Shown: positions 44,203 to 52,600 of the stretch, piece by piece
Numbering within the stretch: the stretch's first letter is position 1
Layout: every line of letters begins with the position of its first letter
Assembly (NCBI RefSeq): GCF_020215705.1
Contig: NZ_JAIWNB010000006.1
Coordinates: 124,001-188,000, forward strand
DNA: 64,000 bases
Direction: 5' to 3'
Source of the DNA: Nonomuraea aurantiaca
Lineage (GTDB): Bacteria; Actinomycetota; Actinomycetes; Streptosporangiales; Streptosporangiaceae
Made by a program: the position numbers and the translations under genes
The notes under the pieces: generated by a model
Seen by the model: only the letters and a program-made list of their open reading frames with translations
Database searches by the model: none
Told to the model about the DNA's origin: nothing

Positions 44203-44847
44203 ATGAAATCTGAATTCCTCGACCCTGCTGTTGCGCGCTACGTCGTCGACCACTCCACGCAGCCCGACCCCCTGCTGGAGGAGCTCGCCGCCGAGACGAT
44301 CGCGGCGACAGGCGACAGCGCGGGCATGCAGATCACGCCCGACCAGGGCACGTTCCTCACGATGATCACCCAGCTCACCCAGCCGGAGGTGGCGGTCGAG
44401 GTGGGCACGTTCACCGGATACTCGTCGCTGTGCATCGCCAGGGGCCTGTCCGGCGGCACGCTGCACTGCTTCGACGTCAGCGACGAGTGGACGTCCATCG
44501 CCCGCCGCTACTGGGAGAAGGCCGGCGTGGCCGACCGCGTCACCCTGACCCTGGGCCCGGCGCTGGAGACGCTCGCCGCCTTCCAGCAGCCCGTCGACCT
44601 GGCCTTCCTCGACGCCGACAAGCCCAATTACCCGGCGTACTACGAGCTGCTGATCGACCGGCTGCGGCCGGGCGGCCTGCTCATGGTGGACAACACGCTG
44701 TGGAGCGGCCGGGTGGCCGACCCGGCCGAGACGGACGCGAGGACCGTGGAGATGCGCGAGTTCAACGACCTGGTGCGGGAGGATCCCCGGGTCACCGTGG
44801 TCGTTCTGCCGATCGCCGACGGGCTCACCATGGTGCGCCGGCACTAG
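44203..44847 (+). CDS. SAM-dependent O-methyltransferase (CCoAOMT-like)
   Basis: 214 residues, class I methyltransferase of the caffeoyl-CoA O-methyltransferase family, which methylate catechol-type hydroxyls with divalent metal. SAM loop VEVGTFTGYSSLCIARGL; metal-site DLAFLDADKPNYPAYYE; VDNTLWSGRVADP. It starts ATGAAATC immediately after a long hairpin, with no clean Shine-Dalgarno. Substrate unknown; no biosynthetic cluster nearby. Confidence 0.9.
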   Translation: MKSEFLDPAVARYVVDHSTQPDPLLEELAAETIAATGDSAGMQITPDQGTFLTMITQLTQPEVAVEVGTFTGYSSLCIARGLSGGTLHCFDVSDEWTSIARRYWEKAGVADRVTLTLGPALETLAAFQQPVDLAFLDADKPNYPAYYELLIDRLRPGGLLMVDNTLWSGRVADPAETDARTVEMREFNDLVREDPRVTVVVLPIADGLTMVRRH

Positions 44848-44863
44848 CCTTCCCCACAGGCAC

Positions 44864-45817
44864 CTATAGGTCGCGGACGGGCGTCACCCGCTCATGATGG
44901 ACGACGGCGTCGAACCAGCCGCCGAACGAGCCCCCGGACAGGTGGTAGGCGGCGTCGTCCGCCGGGTCGTAGCGGGGCCCGATGAGCCGCGTCCTGGCCG
45001 GCGCGTCGAGCCAGGCCCGTACGGCGGCCGGACCTTCTACGCGCAGGTCCAGCAGGAAAGCGTCGAGACCGGCGGCGCTCAGGGCAGTCTCGGCGAAGTC
45101 CACCGGTGGGGCGGGCACCTCGAACGGCAATGTGCCGTGTCCGAAGGTCAGCCCGATCGACAGGTAGCCGGTCCCGAAGCGCTCGCGCAGATGCCCGCCC
45201 ACATTGCGGTACCGGGCGACCTCCGGGGACGACGAGCCGGACCCTTGGAAGATCTGGGGAGATGAGGGCGGGCCGAGCCGCTGGAGGGCGACGCTGGTGT
45301 GCGCAAGGCCGCCCCAATAGACGATCTTGTCTCCGGTGCGCTCGTGCCACCAGATCGTGTCCTCGGCCATCCGCCGCTCGATGGCCGGCATGCCGACGGC
45401 CGGCTCGGTTTGGGGCCGCACGCCGGCGAACCGTACCGGATCGTCAGGATGGTCCTCGTTGTAGGCCCGCATCCAGTGGATCAGGTCGAGGATCTCCCCG
45501 GTCCGCCAGAAGGCTCGCGCACCGGCCAGCGACGTGCGCGGGTCGCCTTTCCCCGTACGGACGTAATCGTCGAGCCCGACGCGGGCCGGGTCGTCACCCT
45601 CCAGCGCGACCGAGCGGAAGCCCAGCTCCTCGACCAGGAACCGCACCATCCGATGCGCGGAGACCGACAGCTCGTGGGCCTGACGGGTCGAGGCGCCGAG
45701 GGCGACGATCGTGGCATCGCGCACGATGTCCCGCAATGGCGGTAGATCGGGGAGCGGATCCTGCGGGTCGAGCGGGTGGGCGTGACGGTTGATCCAGGCC
45801 GCTGTCGTATCGGTCAT
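44864..45817 (-). CDS. Erythromycin esterase-like protein lacking catalytic motif
   Basis: 317 residues. The fold elements of the EreA/EreB family are present (AHRMVRFLVEELGFRSVALEG, YVRTGKGD..., LIHWMRAYNEDH). However the catalytic GEATHG segment is replaced by GASTRQAHE at residues 41-49, so the Glu and His needed for hydrolysis are missing. It is shorter than EreB (~420). Probably not a macrolide esterase. ATG at 45817 follows AGGGAG. Divergent from soxR across a SoxR-box-like palindrome. Confidence 0.75.
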   Translation of the reverse strand: MTDTTAAWINRHAHPLDPQDPLPDLPPLRDIVRDATIVALGASTRQAHELSVSAHRMVRFLVEELGFRSVALEGDDPARVGLDDYVRTGKGDPRTSLAGARAFWRTGEILDLIHWMRAYNEDHPDDPVRFAGVRPQTEPAVGMPAIERRMAEDTIWWHERTGDKIVYWGGLAHTSVALQRLGPPSSPQIFQGSGSSSPEVARYRNVGGHLRERFGTGYLSIGLTFGHGTLPFEVPAPPVDFAETALSAAGLDAFLLDLRVEGPAAVRAWLDAPARTRLIGPRYDPADDAAYHLSGGSFGGWFDAVVHHERVTPVRDL

Positions 45818-45854
45818 GAGGGCTCCCTGTCGTGGCGTTCGATGACAGGCTCGT

Positions 45855-45874
45855 ACTTAAACCAATGTTCAAGT
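45855..45874. promoter_or_regulatory. SoxR-box-like operator between soxR and the esterase-like gene
   Basis: ACTTAAAC-CAAT-GTTCAAGT is a 20-bp inverted repeat (7 of 8 positions symmetric). A TAGGCT -10 (45880-45885) lies just 6 bases before the soxR ATG, suggesting a leaderless soxR mRNA with the operator in the promoter spacer. Confidence 0.6.
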
Positions 45875-45891
45875 CAAGCTAGGCTCGGGGC

Positions 45892-46341
45892 ATGCCCGAA
45901 GCGATCGCCAAGGAACTGACCATCGGTGAGCTGTCCGAGCGCAGCGGCGTTCCCGCGTCGGCGCTGCGCTTCTACGAGCGGCAGGGGCTCATCGACAGCC
46001 GCCGGACCACCGGCAACCAGCGTCGCTATCACCGCACCACGCTGCGGCGGGTGGCGTTCATCCGCGCGTCCCAGAGCGTCGGCATACCGCTGTCGGTGAT
46101 CGGGGGCGTGCTGGCGTTCCTGCCGGAGGGCGTCCCGCCGACGCGGGAGTTCTGGGTCAGGGCGTCGGAGTGCTGGAGCGAGGAGATCAACGCGCGGATC
46201 GAGCGGATGGAACGGATGCGGGACCGGTTCACGGAGTGCATCGGGTGCGGGTGCCTGTCGTTCGAGCAGTGCGCGCTGGTCAATCCGGGCGACACGCTCG
46301 CCCAGCAGGGCCCGGGCCCGCGCCGCCTGCTGGAGTCCTGA
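45892..46341 (+). CDS. soxR: Redox-sensitive MerR-type activator SoxR
   Basis: 149 residues. MerR HTH (LTIGELSERSGVPASALRFYE), dimer helix, then the four 2Fe-2S cysteines C116, C119, C121 and C127 with the pattern CIGCGCLSFEQC. In actinomycetes SoxR responds to redox-active metabolites rather than superoxide. It is divergent from the esterase-like gene, which is therefore the best target candidate. Confidence 0.95.
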   Translation: MPEAIAKELTIGELSERSGVPASALRFYERQGLIDSRRTTGNQRRYHRTTLRRVAFIRASQSVGIPLSVIGGVLAFLPEGVPPTREFWVRASECWSEEINARIERMERMRDRFTECIGCGCLSFEQCALVNPGDTLAQQGPGPRRLLES

Positions 46342-46348
46342 CGGGGGC

Positions 46349-46636
46349 CTACGTGGCGGGCTCCTGCGGTTGGTTCTCGCCGCCGGTTCGAGCCAGTGAC
46401 TCGGCGGCGTGGCGCCAGATCTCCGCGGCCAGGTCGAAGTTGGCGCGCTCCTGCGCCTGCTCGGCCAGCGTTCGAAGGCCCCGCATGCCTTCCTCCTGCT
46501 TGCCGTCCAGCAGCAGGAGCTGGTTGCGCAGCACGTCCAGGCGGATCTGTTCCTGGTAGGCCAGGTGGTCGTGCGCGTCGGCGAGTTGGTCGAGCAGGGC
46601 GCCGGCGGGCAAGTACCGCCATCCGGGGCGGCTCAT
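46349..46636 (-). CDS. Small unknown protein at a recombination junction
   Basis: 95 residues, mostly helical (LLDQLADAHDHLAYQEQIRLD...), Gln/Glu/Ala-rich, no known motif. Its ATG ends at 46636, exactly where a truncated monooxygenase begins on the other strand, so it seems to have arrived by the rearrangement that removed that gene's start. It lies 8 bp from the soxR stop, convergent. Real expression is uncertain. Confidence 0.5.
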   Translation of the reverse strand: MSRPGWRYLPAGALLDQLADAHDHLAYQEQIRLDVLRNQLLLLDGKQEEGMRGLRTLAEQAQERANFDLAAEIWRHAAESLARTGGENQPQEPAT

Positions 46637-47607
46637 GGGTCGCCAAGAGCGGCAAGCCGCTGGCCACCCTGGGCCCCGACCTCATCGGCATGCGCGCCCC
46701 CGGCGACGACGAGGTGATGCGCGGCGACCTCGCCCGGCTCCTCTACGACGCGACACGTGACAGCTGCGAATACCTGTTCGGCGACACCATCACCTCTCTC
46801 CACGAAGGCCCCGACGGCGTCGACGTCACCTTCCGCCACGCTCCGCCCCGCCGCTTCGACCTCGTCATCGGCGCCGACGGCCTGCACTCCACCGTGCGCC
46901 GCGTGGCCTTCGGTCCGGAGGAGCGCTACGTACACCCCCTCGGGATGCACGCGGCCGTCTTCACCGTCCCCAACCACCTCGGGCTCGACCACTGGGAACT
47001 GCTCTATCCGACGCCTGGCAAGGTGGTGAACGTCTACGCCACCCGCCCCGACACCGCCAAGGCGCAGTTCGTCTTCCCGAGCCCCGCCGTCCTGCCCGAC
47101 CGCTCCGACCGGGCCGCCCAGCAGCGCATCCTGACCGAGGCGTTCGCCGGCGTCGGCTGGGAGAGCGACACGCTGCTACGGGCCATGCCGCACTCGCCGG
47201 ACTTCTACTTCACGCCGGTCAGCCAGGTTCGCATGGACCACTGGTCCACCGGCCGGACCGCCCTGATCGGCGACGCCGCCTACAGCCCGTCCCCGCTGTC
47301 CGGGCAGGGCACCAGCCTCGCGCTGGTGGGCGCGTACGTACTGGCCGGCGAACTGAGCGCGGCGGCAGGCGACCATCGTGCGGCTTACGCCGGATATCGC
47401 GAAGCGATGCGCGAGTACGTGGATGTGAACGTGACGCTCGGCGCGAGCAACGCCGCCCAGATGGTCGCGGGCAGCCCGATGCAGATCAAGATGCAGACCA
47501 CGATGATGCGGCTGGTCAACCGCCTGCCGTGGAAGGACCTGGCGATGCGGCCGATCATGAAGCCGCTCAACGAGGCCGCCAACGCGCTCACGCTGGCGGC
47601 GTACTGA
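46637..47607 (+). pseudogene. FAD-dependent monooxygenase, 5' end missing
   Basis: The frame encodes the FAD-monooxygenase middle and C-terminus: RGDLARLLYDATRD, VIGADGLHSTVRR and the FAD-ribityl motif ALIGDAAYSPSPLSGQGTSLAL. About 75-80 N-terminal residues, including the GxGxxG dinucleotide fold and a start codon, are absent; homology starts abruptly at the start of the 95-residue gene. Without FAD binding it should be inactive. The 3' end overlaps the VOC gene by 20 bp. Confidence 0.8.
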
Positions 47608-47953
47608 GGGTAGGGGCGGGTGCCTGCGCGAGCGACAGGCTGTTGCCGTCCGGGTCGAGGACTTCCACATGGCGCACACCGTTGCCGTAGGTCTCCACGG
47701 GCTCGTGCGTGATGCCGTGTGCGGCCAGCCGGGCCAGGATGTCGTCGAGGTCGGTCACACCGAGCGTGATCATGGTGCCGCCCACCCGTGCGGCCCGCAT
47801 GTGCCGGTCGTCGATGACGACCCACGCGTTCTCACCAACCTGCCACAGGAGCTCCTCGCCGATGATCTCGTCCGCCGGCCGCCCGAAGAACACCTCGAAC
47901 CACTTCTGCGATGTCGCCCGGTCACGCACGCACACAACGCTGTACAGGTCCAC
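47588..47953 (-). CDS. VOC-family (glyoxalase-like) protein
   Basis: 121 residues with one VOC betaalphabetabetabeta module repeated twice: DLYSVVCVRDRATSQKWF and HVEVLDPDGNSLSLAQ with the metal-type Glu in VEVLDPDGN. Probably a small enzyme or binding protein; no activity predictable. GTG at 47953 with AAGGA 11 bases upstream. Converges on the broken monooxygenase. Confidence 0.82.
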   Translation of the reverse strand: MDLYSVVCVRDRATSQKWFEVFFGRPADEIIGEELLWQVGENAWVVIDDRHMRAARVGGTMITLGVTDLDDILARLAAHGITHEPVETYGNGVRHVEVLDPDGNSLSLAQAPAPTLSTPPA

Positions 47954-48083
47954 TGGAGCCGTTCCTTCCCGCCGTCGTTTCGAGAGTGAGACCACTCCCG
48001 CGCCTGAAACTCATCGGCGACTCCGGTTTCCGCAGGGAGCCTCCTTGACGGCCGCTCTGATGCCGTCAGCCGATAATGCAGAG

Positions 48084-48551
48084 ATGATCGATAAGCAGAT
48101 GCCGGGGCCGCGCCCCATACTCCGCCGTCCCGAGGACGGCGAGCTGATCGATGTGGCTGGAGTGGCCCACTTCTTCCGGTTGACAGGTGAGCACACGGGC
48201 GGCCGCTTCGCGTTCGAGGAGTTCACCCTGGCGGGAGGCGTGATGGGGGCCCGCCCGCACGTACATCACGAGCACGACGAGTATTTCTACGTCCTGCGGG
48301 GCGACCTGACCCTGCACCACGGCGACGGGGAGGTGGCGGTCGGCCCCGGGCACCTGCTCGCCGCGCCGCGCGGAACCCCGCACGGCTTCCGCAACGCCGG
48401 CACCGAGCCTGTCCACGCCTTGTGCCTTTACACGCCGGCCGGGTACGAGGGCTACTTCCGCGAGGTGCACGCGGCCGTGGCGGGCGGCGCGGAGGTGACC
48501 GACGAACTGCTGGCGGAGTTCCGGGCCCGCCACCACACGACCTCGCTTTAG
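48084..48551 (+). CDS. Cupin-domain protein
   Basis: 155 residues, one cupin barrel. Motif 1 HVHHEHDEYFYVLRGDLTL gives the His/His/Glu metal ligands, motif 2 GHLLAAPRGTPHGFRNAG the last His. Small cupins of this kind are isomerases, dioxygenases or sugar-binding; the substrate is not deducible. Divergent from the VOC gene. Confidence 0.87.
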   Translation: MIDKQMPGPRPILRRPEDGELIDVAGVAHFFRLTGEHTGGRFAFEEFTLAGGVMGARPHVHHEHDEYFYVLRGDLTLHHGDGEVAVGPGHLLAAPRGTPHGFRNAGTEPVHALCLYTPAGYEGYFREVHAAVAGGAEVTDELLAEFRARHHTTSL

Positions 48552-48645
48552 CCGCTGCTGGGTACTGCAGTGACGGTCGGCCAAGCCCGCGCGAGACGTC
48601 GGGTGCTCGGCGCGGGCTACGGCGGGTGATCGCAGTCCGGAAGTG

Positions 48646-49899
48646 CTACCTGTCCCAGAGGGCGCTGAGGGGCAACGCCGTCAGCCGATCTCCGAAGGAG
48701 AGCGACCTCACTCCTGTGTAGAAGACGAACCCGTGCACGAAATCATCGCCGAGACTCTCGCGTAGAGCGACAAGGCCCTTGAAATCATCCTGATTCACAG
48801 AGTCGGTGGCCTTGGCCTCCACACCGACCACCCGTCCATTGTTTCGTTCGAGTACGAGGTCCACCTCAGCGCCCTGGCTGACCCTCCAGTGATGGAGTCC
48901 GACGCGAAACGGCGCCCACGTGGCCTGCTTCGCGATCTCGTTGACGATGAACGACTCGACAAGGGGACCTCGCGCGGGCGAGACCCTGGCAGCCAGGCCG
49001 TCCGCGTCGACACCGATCAGATGAGCGGCGAGGCCGGTGTCGGTGACGTGGAGCTTGGGACGACGAACCGACCGGGCCACAAGATTCCGCGACCACGCCG
49101 GAACCTGACGAATCAGAAAGACGGTCTCCAGCAAGCCGATGTAACGGGTGACCGTACTCCGATGGAGTTGGAGATCGTTGCCGACCTTGACGAAATTGGG
49201 CTCTTGCGCCGTACTCGCCGCGGCGAGGTTGAGCAGTTGCCGGAGACTGCTCGGCTCGTCGACTCTCGCCATCTCCCTGATGTCCGTGTCGATGACCGAC
49301 TGAACGTAGGCCCGGTACCACCGGTCTCGGGTGAACTCCGATCTCATCGCGACCGCCTCCGGATAGAAACCTCGGCAGATCAGTTCGAAGTAGTCTCTGC
49401 GGCTGTAGTCGCTGAGTGACGAAGAGCGCAACGCTGCAGGATCGTTGAAGGCCGTCACAAGAAAGGACTCGCCCGTTCCGGCAAGCTCCTCCTGAGCAAA
49501 GGGCCAGACCTCAAGGATCCCCGCGCGACCGGCAAGCGATTCGCTCAACGACGGCGTGGACAGAAACCTCGTGGAACCCGCCAGAACGAACTGCCCCCGC
49601 TCAGCCTTCCGATCGACCTCCGCCTTGATCGCCAGGATCAGGTCGTCACCGCCCCGCTGAATCTCGTCGATCATCATCGGACGCGACCCATCCGCGATGA
49701 AGACAGCCGGATCGGCCTGCGCGGCCGATCTCAACGGACCGTCATCCAGAGTGAGGTAGGTTCCCCCTCCCCCCTTGTTGAGTTGGTGAAGCAGGGTGGT
49801 CTTGCCTGACTGCCTCGGTCCATTGACGATCACGACTCTGAAGGCGTCGAGGAACTCCTCGGCATGGCCGGTCACCCGGCGTGAGATCAACTCGGACAT
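48646..49899 (-). CDS. AAA ATPase with DUF4143
   Basis: 417 residues. N-terminal P-loop NGPRQSGKTTLLHQL (residues 26-40), Walker B region MMIDEIQRGG, and a C-terminal DUF4143 nuclease-like domain with HHWRVSQGAEVDLVLER and GVEAKATDSV (PD-(D/E)xK-like). The family is common near toxin/mobile loci, function unproven. ATG at 49899 is set by GGGAGGAG. The preceding frame on the same strand is a broken Uma2 gene that overlaps it by 13 bp. Confidence 0.88.
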   Translation of the reverse strand: MSELISRRVTGHAEEFLDAFRVVIVNGPRQSGKTTLLHQLNKGGGGTYLTLDDGPLRSAAQADPAVFIADGSRPMMIDEIQRGGDDLILAIKAEVDRKAERGQFVLAGSTRFLSTPSLSESLAGRAGILEVWPFAQEELAGTGESFLVTAFNDPAALRSSSLSDYSRRDYFELICRGFYPEAVAMRSEFTRDRWYRAYVQSVIDTDIREMARVDEPSSLRQLLNLAAASTAQEPNFVKVGNDLQLHRSTVTRYIGLLETVFLIRQVPAWSRNLVARSVRRPKLHVTDTGLAAHLIGVDADGLAARVSPARGPLVESFIVNEIAKQATWAPFRVGLHHWRVSQGAEVDLVLERNNGRVVGVEAKATDSVNQDDFKGLVALRESLGDDFVHGFVFYTGVRSLSFGDRLTALPLSALWDR

Positions 49900-50483
49900 G
49901 GCAGCTCCTCCCTGCGACGATCGACACCAGCGTAAGGCCCAACCGACATTTGACGGCACAAAAAACCGACAGACTGCAGAGGGCCAACCGACATTTGACA
50001 GGACGAAAAACCAGCAGACCACGGGCCACCTACCGACGCTTGAGACGACGGATGCGGCGCCCGGCAGAGCGCCTGAGGGCCTGGTCGAGGTACGAACGGC
50101 TGAGCGTAGGCGATCGACGGCGAGGGCCACTCGGCGCGGAGCCGTTCGTCCCGCTCGCGGTCCAGGCACCGGTAGAGGGCGGCATCGGGTCGCCGGTTGA
50201 GCAACGGCTGATCTCCCAGGCGCAGATCCACGCTGGTGTTCACGGCGACACACTCGTGGCCCTTGCTCATCGCCTCGCGAGCATGGCGTTCGAGCATGTT
50301 GGCCAGCCGCCGAGCGGCGGTCTGATGATCCGGGGTAGGTGTCGCGCAGTAAGCCACGTAGCCGTCGACGATCTCGATGGCTTTGGCGATCTCCTCCGGA
50401 AGCGCCTCATACTCCTCAGCGGTGACCGGCATGGGCTGAGGACGGATGTTGAGAAGCCAACTGTCATCCAGTAGAGCTGTCAT
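49887..50483 (-). pseudogene. Truncated Uma2-family nuclease
   Basis: The first ~120 residues match Uma2 (DUF820) proteins: MPVTAEEYEALPE, HQTAARRLANML and the RRPDAALYR motif. After that the conserved VEVxSP segment is missing and the frame runs through 45-bp tandem repeats to a stop at 49887. The ATG at 50483 has GAGGGG. The nuclease core is incomplete, so it is probably inactive. Confidence 0.65.
49936..50051. repeat. 45-bp tandem repeats upstream of the DUF4143 gene
   Basis: Units at 49936-49980 and 49981-50023 share GGCCAACCGACATTTGAC and an A-run; a diverged third lies at 50024-50051. They code the meaningless C-terminus of the broken Uma2 frame. Confidence 0.75.
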
Positions 50484-50541
50484 TCGGCATCCCCTCGCCA
50501 CCGTCAGCCCCCGCTCGGCGGCCCGTCTTTAGCATGGATTC

Positions 50542-51711
50542 ATGGCGACGATAGGCGAACGCGTTCGCAGCGTCCGGAAGCGCCGGGGCTTGACTCAGCA
50601 GGGCCTGGCTGACCTCGCCGGCGTATCCGCCTCGCTTATCCGCAAGCTGGAACAGGACGCGCGAAAAGACGTGCGCCTGGAGACGCTGCGCAAGGTCGCG
50701 GTGGCCCTCAAGGTGCCGACGACGTCGCTCATGGCCCGGCTGGACGCTGAGCCGGCGGACGAAGAGACACTCCACCAGTGGGCGCCGGTACGGCGGGCAC
50801 TCTACGGTCTCGACGGTCAGCCCACAGAGGCGCCGACGCCAGAGGGCCTGGGCGATGCCTTGGGAGCGTCGATGCCGCTGTGGAAACAGGACCGCTACTC
50901 GCAGATCGCCGCCATGCTGCCCGTGATGCTCAGGGACGCGAACGCGCTGGTAGAAGTGGACCTGTCACAGCGTCACGTACGAGGCAGGCTGCTGCACCTC
51001 GTCGGCTGGCTGATGACCCAGACACGCCAGTTCGACGAGGCCGAGTTCGCGCTGTCCCGGGCCATGGACGACATGAACGACTCCCTGGACGCGGCAGCGA
51101 CGATCAGCACACATTGCTGGCTTCTCCTGCGTCAGGGCCGCCTCGACGAAGCCCGCCAGATGGCGACGCGCTGGGCCGATGACGTGGAACCTCGTATCTC
51201 CCGCGCGACACCGCACCAGCTGTCCGCCTGGGGCTGGCTGCTGCTGCGGGCCTCCGCCGCTGCCATCCGCGACAACCGGCCCGGGGAGGCGGACGACACG
51301 ATCCGCCTCGCGCGCACCGCCGCTGTGGCTATGGGCCGTGACCTGACGCCGGGCGATGACTTCCTTCGCACCTTCGGGCCGGTGACTGTCGCGATGAAGC
51401 GGGTGGAGAACGCCATGATCGAGGACCGGCCGGACAAGGTCCTCCAGCTCTCCCAGACGATCCACCTCACCGACCTGCGTCCCACCTCGAACAACCGGAA
51501 CCGGCATCTCCTCGACGTGGCCGAGGCGCACCGCCGCATGCATCGGCAGAGTGAGGCCTTTGAGATCTTGCAGGGTGTTCGGCACGATGCCCCGGAGTGG
51601 ATGACGAACCAGAGCTATGCCAGAGACATCCTGAAGGGGATCATCGGCAGACGGCGCACTCTCACCGATGAAATGTGCGATCTCGCGGACTTTGTGCGAC
51701 TTGAATACTGA
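50542..51711 (+). CDS. XRE-family regulator with helical repeat domain
   Basis: 389 residues. N-terminal HTH (residues ~6-60: VRSVRKRRGLTQQGLADLAGVSASLIRKLEQ split around the recognition helix), then a TPR-like all-helical region to the end, as in actinomycete regulators that sense peptides or small signals. It has its own promoter region (40 bp from the Uma2 start on the other strand) and is followed by two small genes. The whole set resembles the XRE-plus-small-partner loci common in Streptomyces. Confidence 0.87.
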   Translation: MATIGERVRSVRKRRGLTQQGLADLAGVSASLIRKLEQDARKDVRLETLRKVAVALKVPTTSLMARLDAEPADEETLHQWAPVRRALYGLDGQPTEAPTPEGLGDALGASMPLWKQDRYSQIAAMLPVMLRDANALVEVDLSQRHVRGRLLHLVGWLMTQTRQFDEAEFALSRAMDDMNDSLDAAATISTHCWLLLRQGRLDEARQMATRWADDVEPRISRATPHQLSAWGWLLLRASAAAIRDNRPGEADDTIRLARTAAVAMGRDLTPGDDFLRTFGPVTVAMKRVENAMIEDRPDKVLQLSQTIHLTDLRPTSNNRNRHLLDVAEAHRRMHRQSEAFEILQGVRHDAPEWMTNQSYARDILKGIIGRRRTLTDEMCDLADFVRLEY

Positions 51712-51808
51712 GTTATGGCACCGCTCGTGTCACTTCCGCCGCAGGCCATCAGGAGGTGACACGAAATCGCACTTCCGAGCCTATTCGGCCTGCTCATAGC
51801 GTTGCAGC

Positions 51809-52165
51809 ATGCATCCGGCCTCCATGGGTTCCCGTCCCATCAACGCACACGGGAAATCGCCGGTCACGCCGTCGCGCGCCGCTAAGCGATTGAGCGATGA
51901 ATTGGCGGCACTGGGAATCCGAACCGATATCCAGGAAGGACACGGGCTTGCTCTGGTGTCCGTATGGGTCGATCTGGTGGTCTGGACCGACGGCTGGTGC
52001 TATCGCTGGTGGTCTGGGCGGAAATCTGCGCGCAGTGGGCGATGGGTCTACGCGCTCACTCCGGTCGACGACCCGGTAATCACTGCTGGTCGAGTCGCTC
52101 TTCGATACAAAGATCTCCGCCAGAATCATCCGCTGTCCGCACTTCTGATGGGCCACTCATCGTGA
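51809..52165 (+). CDS. Small protein downstream of the XRE regulator
   Basis: 118 residues, Trp-rich centre (WVDLVVWTDGWCYRWWSG). No named domain. The stop overlaps the next start as GTGA. Similar small genes commonly follow such XRE regulators; function unknown. Confidence 0.65.
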   Translation: MHPASMGSRPINAHGKSPVTPSRAAKRLSDELAALGIRTDIQEGHGLALVSVWVDLVVWTDGWCYRWWSGRKSARSGRWVYALTPVDDPVITAGRVALRYKDLRQNHPLSALLMGHSS

Positions 52166-52446
52166 TCGACTCAGCATGCCTGAGTCCGCACCTGCCTCTG
52201 CCGCAACAAGATCACATGCAGTTGGTCTGGCACCCGCCGTTCTGCGGGGTGAGCCAGGTCCGCGTCCTGGCCTGGACCTGTGAATGCCGCGCGACGTTCT
52301 ACGAGCTGTGCCAGGCCGGCGGCCAGTCCTTCATCCGCCGAACGCTCCAATGCGAGCGCCAGCGTGAGATCAAGGAGACCTTTCGCTGGCCGCTACGCCA
52401 GGCCCATGACGTGTGGGCCGCGCTGCTGTGCGGAGAGGCACGGTAG
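52162..52446 (+). CDS. Cysteine-containing small protein paired with the 118-aa gene
   Basis: 94 residues, GTG start overlapping the previous stop. Contains VLAWTCECRATFYELC, which could bind metal, and a basic helix near the end. Unknown family. A dispersed repeat begins 18 bp after its stop. Confidence 0.6.
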   Translation: MIDSACLSPHLPLPQQDHMQLVWHPPFCGVSQVRVLAWTCECRATFYELCQAGGQSFIRRTLQCERQREIKETFRWPLRQAHDVWAALLCGEAR

Positions 52447-52463
52447 GTCCGGCTTCACCGAGT

Positions 52464-52599
52464 CATGGGCCTCCGGGCAGGCATCTCGCGCATTCCATCC
52501 GGCCAACCCCGGCGAAGCGCTGGGAAGGCCGTCCGAGCGGAGCGAGGTCGTTCAGGGGGCAGGCGGTAGCCCGATCCGGAGCGGAGCGGAGGCCCTTTG
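52464..52599. repeat. Dispersed repeat, copy A
   Basis: About 136 bases from CATGGGCCTCCGG to GGAGGCCCTTTG, including GCGAAGCGCTGGGAAGG and CCGAGCGGAGCGAGG. A second copy is at 55009-55156 with strong similarity and the terminal part again at 55211-55245. It abuts the stop of the GNAT gene. Confidence 0.75.
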
Positions 52600-52600
52600 A

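Noticed and set aside
44864..45817. Macrolide resistance gene
   Set aside because: Catalytic GEATHG is absent, so resistance should not be claimed.
49936..50051. CRISPR-like repeats
   Set aside because: Only two to three degenerate, directly adjacent units.
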